The notes under the pieces: model-generated | Database searches by the model: none | What the model was told of the DNA's origin: nothing | What the model saw: only the letters and a program-made list of their open reading frames with translations | From: Talaromyces rugulosus | Lineage: Eukaryota; Ascomycota; Eurotiomycetes; Eurotiales; Trichocomaceae | Reading direction: 5' to 3' | Length of the DNA: 64,000 bases | Assembly: GCF_013368755.1 (NCBI RefSeq) | Contig: NC_049562.1 | Coordinates: forward strand, 5,146,001 to 5,210,000 | Program-made: the position numbers and the translations under genes | Part shown: positions 57,810-64,000 of the stretch, one piece after another | Layout of the letters: every line of letters starts with the position of its first letter | Numbering within the stretch: the stretch's first letter is position 1

Positions 57810-59402
57810 TTATTCTTGGATATCCACAATTGGTACAAGCCATGTCTTGGAAATATCAAATGAGACTTTTTGTATCCAGGTTTGTTGCCATTCTCCTGGA
57901 GCACCGGCACAAACCTCGTCTATAAATCTCCTCCCAGCCCGACTCTGCAAATTTACAGCGCCGTAGTAAAACAGGGCCTCTTCGCTAGGCCTCTGCCGCG
58001 CCCCGTCGATATGTCGCGGCAACTCTACCATAAAATCCAGTAACCACCGACCAAACCCGACATGCTCGGACCCTTGATAGCCCTCTGACAAGTCCATCGC
58101 CCATTGGGTTACCTCGGCGGAATCCGGCGGCACGCTCTCTGCATTACAGCGTAGAAGAAGTTTAAAAAGATCGATTGCATTTAGGGCAGGTTGAAGCTTC
58201 ACGGCTGCGACAAAATGCTCTGTCGGAAGAACATAGTATTCCGTCGAAGAAGCGGCGGAAAAGGAAGAGGAGGAGGAGGAGCTCGTCTCGAGTCGTCGAC
58301 GCATAAAAAACTCGTCGATTTTGAGTAGCGTCGTCAATGCGCGCGCGTTTTGCGTGGCGAGGGCGTTTCGAATCCCTTGCTGCAGCACATCGCGAGACAA
58401 AGAGACATCGTGCCCGGTTCCGTCGAACCCGTATGCGCGTCGGAATGTTTCTAGGAGGTTGATGGTTTCGTCGGAGAAGCCTGTGGTTCTGCTACCGCGT
58501 AGTAAGTGATCCGGAAACACGCGCAGGTTGAGGACGCGATGCACTTGGCGGATGTTTTTCTCGGCGCAGTTTATGCTCACTGAGACAAGTGGGATGATGG
58601 ACATGTAGTACGTGTTGTCGTCGTCGTTGTCGTCGTTGAGGGATGATGATTGTGGTGATGATAAGACACCTTCATACAGCTTCGAGTCTTCGTTTCTGGT
58701 CAAGAAACGGTCGAGAGATGCCTGGTCTGCAGGATCGGACATGGTGATCCCCGCGCCAAACCAGTGTCGCTGGATGGCCATGTGCATCAGCGTCGGGAGT
58801 TGGGCTTCTAGGCGGGCCTTGGTGCACCATTTACATCGTAATATAGTAGTCTGCAGATGCACACGTTCGGCGTCGTCGAGACGCATTCCATAGTCTGCAG
58901 GCTGCAGTGTCTTTTCCAGCCAGTTCCTCACATCTGCATTTTGAAGCGGTGATGATGTCGCCTTCCCCGGAGAGGAAGAAGACGACGAACCACCATCCCA
59001 AAAAGCAAGACGGATCAGAGTGCGGTAGATTCGCTCGCTCGACACTGCAGCCGCGAGATAGGGAGACGCGCGACACATATTGGTGTCCAGCGCATACAGA
59101 AACACCTTTTCAATCAGCTCGATGGGCAGCTGCTCAAGCAGCGATGTGCCGTGGCGTCTTGGCCGTGGAGTGGCATCGCTTGTTTCTTCATCTTCCTCTT
59201 CCTCTTCCTCCTCTTCCTCACCGGGTTCTTTCCAGCGTCGTTTCGCTAGACGGGCATTCTTTCGGGATTCTAGGTCTGCAAACGAGAGCAATGGACGCCC
59301 GCCACGACGGGACTTTCTGCGTTTTTTGTAGCTTTGCTGGTGTTTGGGGATCCTCTCGGTTCGCTGTCGAGTACCTGAGGGCGGTGGGTGCGGACTGGGC
59401 AT
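57810..59402 (-). CDS. Fungal F-box-like protein, paralogue of convergent neighbour
   Basis: One exon of 530 residues, starting MPSPHPPPSG; the frame upstream has no earlier ATG. A basic stretch (KKRRKSRRGGR) and a run of glutamates at about 63-73 come first. Then EQLPIELIEKVFLYALDTN matches the neighbour's block, with RASPYLAAAVSSERIYRTLI, and a later ERVHLQTTILRCKWCT matches ERACLQTEILSCRWST. The protein is about 145 residues longer, mainly by insertions with serine or aspartate runs. Role unknown. Confidence 0.83.
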   Translation of the reverse strand: MPSPHPPPSGTRQRTERIPKHQQSYKKRRKSRRGGRPLLSFADLESRKNARLAKRRWKEPGEEEEEEEEEDEETSDATPRPRRHGTSLLEQLPIELIEKVFLYALDTNMCRASPYLAAAVSSERIYRTLIRLAFWDGGSSSSSSPGKATSSPLQNADVRNWLEKTLQPADYGMRLDDAERVHLQTTILRCKWCTKARLEAQLPTLMHMAIQRHWFGAGITMSDPADQASLDRFLTRNEDSKLYEGVLSSPQSSSLNDDNDDDNTYYMSIIPLVSVSINCAEKNIRQVHRVLNLRVFPDHLLRGSRTTGFSDETINLLETFRRAYGFDGTGHDVSLSRDVLQQGIRNALATQNARALTTLLKIDEFFMRRRLETSSSSSSSFSAASSTEYYVLPTEHFVAAVKLQPALNAIDLFKLLLRCNAESVPPDSAEVTQWAMDLSEGYQGSEHVGFGRWLLDFMVELPRHIDGARQRPSEEALFYYGAVNLQSRAGRRFIDEVCAGAPGEWQQTWIQKVSFDISKTWLVPIVDIQE

Positions 59403-60159
59403 ATCCACCCGGCCTGTCTGGAAGAGGCGATGGTAGATTCAACTATGGATCCATCTCAGAATAATAATGCCAAATGAGCAAGCTGGCAGAAACCGAGAAC
59501 TTGTCTATCAGAGTCAAAATCAGCGTGATTGGCTGGGCCACGATAGCGGACTTAGCGCGCGCACGTGCCCCCGTGACGGCGAGCGAGCCCTAAACCTAAG
59601 TCCCAAAAGGGAAAGCGCGGCGCCGATGCGGGGACTGGCCCGCTGTCCAGACCAGAAGCGCCGTTCGTGACGTCAACGGTTTTTTCTCGACCTTGCAGCC
59701 GGAACTTTCCAGTAAAAAATCCTGGATTCAAGGGAGAGAAGAAGAAAGAGAAAAAAATGCGCCTGGGGCGTTCTTGACCAGTCAATTTGCTGCTCCTCCG
59801 CACACTGAAGCTCTGAACTACCTGTAAGTGGATCTCCATGACATCAATTCTCATGCTGTTCACGAGACATATCTTGAAAAAAGACTGTTATGTCGTGATG
59901 ACGGAGTTTCTGCATTTTCTCTTGTCCTCTTATCTTGATTAATGCATGCTTAGTCCTGCTGCTACTGCTTCTTCTGACACCGTTTTCTTATCCCAGCAAA
60001 TCACACTCGCCTACCTAATCAACAAAACGTGCCTGATCGACCTTGTTTTGTTTCGCCCCCCCTTGTTTCCCTGGCCCTGACATCACTGGGAACGATATTA
60101 TTTTTTTTAATTCCGTCTATTTATTTCTCAAGAGGCCCTCGCCTACTCTTCTTTTCAAG
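59403..60159. promoter_or_regulatory. Divergent upstream region
   Basis: 757 bases between the F-box-like gene and the small frames. It contains a pyrimidine-rich leader near 60040-60160 and GC-rich sequence at 59540-59660. No gene was supported. Confidence 0.5.
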
Positions 60160-60276
60160 ATGCTTCCATTCACCTACGCTCCAGTCAAAACTCCGGCTTC
60201 TTCGTCATACTCTTCTGTCTACGGGAACACGCCGAGCATCAACGATTACGTGTCTGAGTCCGAGGACGAAGACTAA
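60160..60276 (+). CDS. Very short frame (38 residues), peptide or upstream ORF
   Basis: ATG at 60160 opens a frame reading MLPFTYAPVKTPASSSYSS and ending SESEDED before TAA. The serine/tyrosine-rich middle and acidic tail do not look random, and the upstream pyrimidine tract fits a start context. It stops 53 bases before the next start codon, so it could be a separate peptide or an upstream ORF in the leader of the next gene. Confidence 0.4.
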   Translation: MLPFTYAPVKTPASSSYSSVYGNTPSINDYVSESEDED

Positions 60277-60329
60277 ACAAAACAAAACAAACAACCCCTA
60301 AAAACAAACCTTGATTGCGAACATTCAAT

Positions 60330-60592
60330 ATGGGTGCCGTCGTCTCTTGTGTATGTTCCTTCCCTCTTCTGTCCTTTTACCGGAAAGAGAAACATACTAA
60401 TACTCAACTTCACAGGTTGAAGCCGTCCTTGGCGCGATCGGTAGCTGCTTGATGGCCATTGTCAATGGTATCGGCTCCATCCTTCAAGCCATTATCTCTG
60501 GCATCGTGACGGTATTTGACGTGATTATTTCTTGCTTGACCTGCGGTCATGCTGGGAGAAGGCGGCATAGAATGAGGAGGTCGGCGGTTTAA
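60330..60592 (+). CDS. Small hydrophobic protein (65 residues)
   Basis: Two exons, 60330-60350 and 60416-60592. Exon 1 is MGAVVSC; the intron is 65 bases. The joined protein is a hydrophobic helix (IGSCLMAIVNGIGSILQAI and VTVFDVIISCLTCG) with cysteine pairs and a basic tail (GRRRHRMRRS). The MG start with nearby cysteines could allow lipid attachment. I recall similar short conserved proteins in Aspergillus with no known function. It may be membrane-bound. Confidence 0.75.
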
Positions 60593-60925
60593 CGAACGAG
60601 AAGAGAGAGAGAAAAAAATTACATGCTTTAATGGAAATGATGGTTATGGTGTCACGTTATTTGGAACATGTTGTGTTTATTCAATCGCCGGATATGATTG
60701 TTGGAGACGGGGCATGGGCAGTCATGATGGAACTTTCGATTTCTTTACCTGTATTATTCATTGGCGCTTGCTTTGCTGGATGTAATCATACCCTTCTGTA
60801 CACTCTGTGATGTTTTTTTAACGTATGTATTCCTACAACTTATTACGCATTGAATCTGGTAAAATTCCAATTAAAGTTATAAACGTACAATGTTGTATAC
60901 TACAAATTAATAAATATGTTCGAAG
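60593..60925. other. Intergenic between convergent genes
   Basis: 333 AT-rich bases between two converging 3' ends. No gene seen. Confidence 0.55.
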
Positions 60926-62977
60926 CTAAGAGTTCGCCAGTATCCGGAGAATACCCCTAACCCTCCCAGCAATCGTCGGCTCATAGCCCGTCTGAACCAC
61001 TCCCTTGCACATCTCTCCAGCTCCACTGCCGTTTTTCCTCGCCCCTTCTCCTTTGTAGATCGGATAATCCATGGCAGGTGGAATCGCGGTGCCAATAATC
61101 CTGGGGAAACGATCAACGCAGACTGACTTGAGATTGCTCACGCCTCTCAGCCCTTCTTCGCCCGCAAATCGGCCGTATCCGGATCCCTTGACGCCGCCAA
61201 ATGGCAGCTGCACGGCATAATACGCGCCAAAGTCGTTGACGGCAACCATGCCTGCTTTGATACCGCTAACACAGGCCTCCACGTCGGCGGCGTTGAAGCC
61301 AAAGACGCTGGCGCCGAGTGCGTAGGGAGTAGAATTAGCAACGGAAATCGCGTCGGCCACGGATGTTGCGCGCATGATGGTCATGATCGGGGCAAACAGT
61401 TCGGCTTGTGCGATGCGCATCGATGGCGTGACGTCGACGAGAAGCGTGGGTGTGAAGAAGTGACCGTTAGGGTATTTCGGGTGGTGGTACTGTTTTCCAC
61501 CGTGGAGGAGACGAGCTCCTTGTTCCACTGCCTCGGCGACAAGCGACTCGAGACGAGCAAAGCCAGCAGGCGAGATCATAGCCCCGATATCCGGTGTAAA
61601 TGGTTTGTAGTTGGGATCTTCAGGGCGTGTTTTGGAGTCGAGAAGGACGGAGCCCTGGACTAAGCGTTGGACACGCGGAGTGACGATGTCGATGAGCTTG
61701 TCGTACACGCCTGGAAGGGCAATCACACGTTCCGCTCCCACGCAGTTTTGGCCCGCGGATTGATAGACGCCGCGCATGAGAATTGATGCGACAGAGGACA
61801 GGTTTTTGACAGTGGTCGCGTCGTCTAGGATCACAAAAGGGTCCTTTCCGCCAAGTTCCACCGTGACCGGGGTGAGCGACCTTGCTGCTGACTCGCAGAC
61901 CTTGTGAGCTACTGGTCGTGAACCGATAAACGTCAGTTGCGAAATGTCAGGGTGAGAGGTCAGCACATCGGCAACCTGAGGCAGACAGATGACAAGCTGG
62001 ACCAGGTCAGGCGAATGGCCGCAGCTCGTCAGGGCGCGTCGAATAATGTCGATAAAGAACGTCGAGCTCCACGCAGTCTGTTCAGAAGGCTTCACCACAA
62101 TGGCATTACCTGCGAACAGTGCGCTGATGACGGGCGAGATCAAGTTGTGGAAGGGGTAATTCCAGGAAACGCACGCCGAGACCACACCGAGCGGTTCGTA
62201 GCGGACCACATTCTTTTTGTACATCATGAGGAAGTTTGTTGGTCTCCTTTCAGTTGCAAGCGCCTTTTCGCCGTGGTCGATGGTCCACTTGAGCTTTTCA
62301 GTCGTCACCAAAATCTCCCCCAAGGTTGCATCGATTCTTGTTTTTCCGGAATCCAAACAGCAAGCAGTGACGATGTCGTCCTGGTTGTCAAGAACATATC
62401 TATGTAAAGGAAAAATAATTAGTTGAATGCTGTTGAATACATATAGAGTGATCACTCACTTGAGAAGCGTCTTGAGAAGTCTCCTCCGCTGCGCATACGT
62501 CGTTTGCGCCCACTCGGCTTGCGCGCGCTTTGCAGTTTGAATATCCCGATCGACCGACTCAGACGTTGCAAGAGGAATCCCAGAAGCCAGGATCCTTCCA
62601 TCCGCGGGGCAATAGCTCACTATTCGATCCGATTTCCATTTCTAGCCATTCCAGTTAGCCCACGTAAACAACTCTCTTCCTAAGACTCTTGTTGATCAAC
62701 GTACGCCCTGCACCTGGTTGTCGACTATCTTCTTCTCCTCGCCCTGCAGGTCTTCCCACTTCTTACCCTGCCAGTCTGTTCGTAGCGGCGGGGGCAGCGG
62801 GACGTTGAATTTGACTGGGGACTCTCTCGAACTGAGCAGATACAGATATCCGAAATAAAGCGCGAGCACAGATGCAAGCCCGGCAATCGAGCCATACTTG
62901 AGTGTTTCGCAGTCAATGTCGATGTTATCCAGTAAAGACTGGACCGAAGCCGGCAGATGCTCCAGTAATTGCTCCAT
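60926..62977 (-). CDS. msc7: Membrane-anchored aldehyde dehydrogenase (Msc7-like)
   Basis: Three exons, 62977-62705, 62641-62460 and 62399-60926, give 642 residues. An N-terminal helix (LASVLALYFGYLYLLS, about 35-52) anchors the protein, probably in the ER. The ALDH domain follows: VSACVSWNYPFHNLISPV, VVKPSEQTAW, LTFIGS, the general-base Glu in VTVELGGKDPF and the catalytic Cys in SAGQNCVGAER. The C-terminal part closes with LPFGGVKGSGYGRFAGEEG. It belongs with yeast Msc7 by length and anchor. Substrate unproven; medium or long aldehydes are likely. Confidence 0.93.
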
Positions 62978-63575
62978 CGTCCAGGGCAATCAATCACGAC
63001 GTGCACCCCTTTTCAACTTGTCGATGCTGGAATTCTTTTTTCTGCCGTCGCAAGCTTCTTCTGGGGGAAGCCGCGAAAGCGGTGAGCAATGCTTGTAGAT
63101 CTGTCTTGGCCGATCACAGTTGAATGTCTATGAATCAGTGATTCTTTACATTGTATTTTGAAACTGGTTGAAGTTGACAATAGTTGGTGAAATAAATGTA
63201 GTGAGAGTTTTCCTGAAATGAAAATTGAAATATTTGAAGCAATTTTACAGGAACTGCTGAAATTGTTGATACCGATCTTATCGAATAATATATATCCATC
63301 TATCTATCTAAACCCAAACCTACCGGTTCACTAAATTTTAAAATTATTGAGATCACTATTTGAAACTTTCTTTAAACATTAATACTTTAAATTATATAAA
63401 TTAGCTTGGAATCTTAGTTAGCGATAGATGACATTAATTGATCTGTATATCTAGAAAAGGGAAAATGTCAACCTGCAACATTTGAATTCTAAATGGGTGG
63501 AGATACAATTGACATAACATGTAAGTAAAAGTTTGATGAAAAATTAGATGTGCCCAGCTCCGAGCTTCCATGAGA
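62978..63575. promoter_or_regulatory. Upstream region of aldehyde dehydrogenase gene
   Basis: 598 bases, strongly AT-rich from about 63120, between two minus-strand genes. A short frame at 62898-63123 is judged spurious. No other feature seen. Confidence 0.5.
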
Positions 63576-64000
63576 CTAGCCGCTAGCATCAATTACTTCG
63601 CCCTTCCTCTTCCCAGTCCTTATCACGAGGTGGTCAATGACACAACCCTCCTCCCAGCCCTCGCTCTTTTCCCCCGTGATTGCACGACAGCGCGGACAGC
63701 TTTTCCCATGACGGATCAGCAGTTGGTGAAGGGCATATTTTAACGGATCGGGAATCCGAACTTCAAGATGGCTGAACGCCGTGACTTCAGTGACTCGCTT
63801 CCCATGAGTCCCATCCCTAGGCAGCCAGCCTAGCCACTTACAAATACGAAAAATGTGCGTGTCGACTGCGAAACAGGGGCGCTGAAGACAGAACAGTACC
63901 ACACAGGCAGCTGTTTTGGGTCCGATGCCAGGGTACTTGATCAATTCAAGCATCGCTTGTTCCTTGTCCAGGGCGTGAATCCAGTCGAGCGAAAGCACAT
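63576..64000 (-). CDS. HhH-GPD DNA glycosylase, C-terminal part (cut by window edge)
   Basis: The frame is open to the window end, so the N-terminus is missing. The visible 140 or so residues include the helix-hairpin-helix LIKYPGIGPKTAACVVLF, the catalytic lysine in PKTA and the aspartate in FAVDTHIFRI, as in endonuclease III-type glycosylases. Near the end HGKSCPRCRA has a CxxC, and a third Cys lies 16 residues on; four cysteines in the usual iron-sulfur spacing are not visible. Such enzymes remove damaged bases in base-excision repair in nucleus or mitochondria. Confidence 0.85.
   Translation of the reverse strand, partial: VLSLDWIHALDKEQAMLELIKYPGIGPKTAACVVLFCLQRPCFAVDTHIFRICKWLGWLPRDGTHGKRVTEVTAFSHLEVRIPDPLKYALHQLLIRHGKSCPRCRAITGEKSEGWEEGCVIDHLVIRTGKRKGEVIDASG

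Noticed and set aside
1..64000. tRNA genes
   Set aside because: No sequence with a convincing B box and paired arms was found by eye. A tRNA scan would settle it.

Overview
The window is nuclear DNA of a filamentous ascomycete, most likely a member of the Eurotiales (Aspergillus, Penicillium or Talaromyces type). The evidence is many short GT-AG introns of about 45-150 bases, a fungal Zn(II)2Cys6 regulator, a long catalase with a C-terminal glutaminase-like domain, and single-gene spacing on both strands. The species cannot be fixed from the sequence alone. All splice sites were placed by eye and checked by reading frame. No tRNA, rRNA, CRISPR array or intact transposon was seen.

0.5-18.2 kb is a run of catabolic-type genes: a DapA-family aldolase, a divergent Zn2Cys6 regulator, an aldo-keto reductase, a DenD-like sugar-acid dehydrogenase, a cytochrome b2-type 2-hydroxyacid dehydrogenase, an anion symporter of the pantothenate/allantoate class, a flavin monooxygenase, a TauD-type 2-oxoglutarate dioxygenase and an MFS exporter-like carrier. 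Together they look like a small-acid uptake and degradation cluster (inference).

19.8-24.9 kb holds two uncharacterised genes, one of them a 1250-residue protein with F-box-like and UBA-like segments. 24.9-31.5 kb is a gene-poor island with broken fragments of a P-loop NTPase family and of a second fragment set on the other strand.

31.5-39.7 kb carries an alpha/beta hydrolase, a Mpv17-type membrane protein, CutC, a CatA-like catalase, a cyclase-family hydrolase and a small coiled-coil protein. 40.2-43.6 kb has two secretory genes sharing a promoter: the SRP receptor alpha subunit and Yif1. 43.9-50.2 kb contains an RGS-like protein, an APH-fold protein with altered catalytic residues, a possible small membrane protein and an F-box-like protein whose first coding exon is only the ATG.

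51.3-54.5 kb is a housekeeping block: ribosomal protein eL14, NAC alpha and ATP synthase subunit d. 56.5-59.4 kb is a tail-to-tail pair of related F-box-like genes. 60.2-60.6 kb has two very short reading frames close together. The window ends with a Msc7-type aldehyde dehydrogenase and the C-terminal part of a HhH-GPD DNA glycosylase cut by the window edge.
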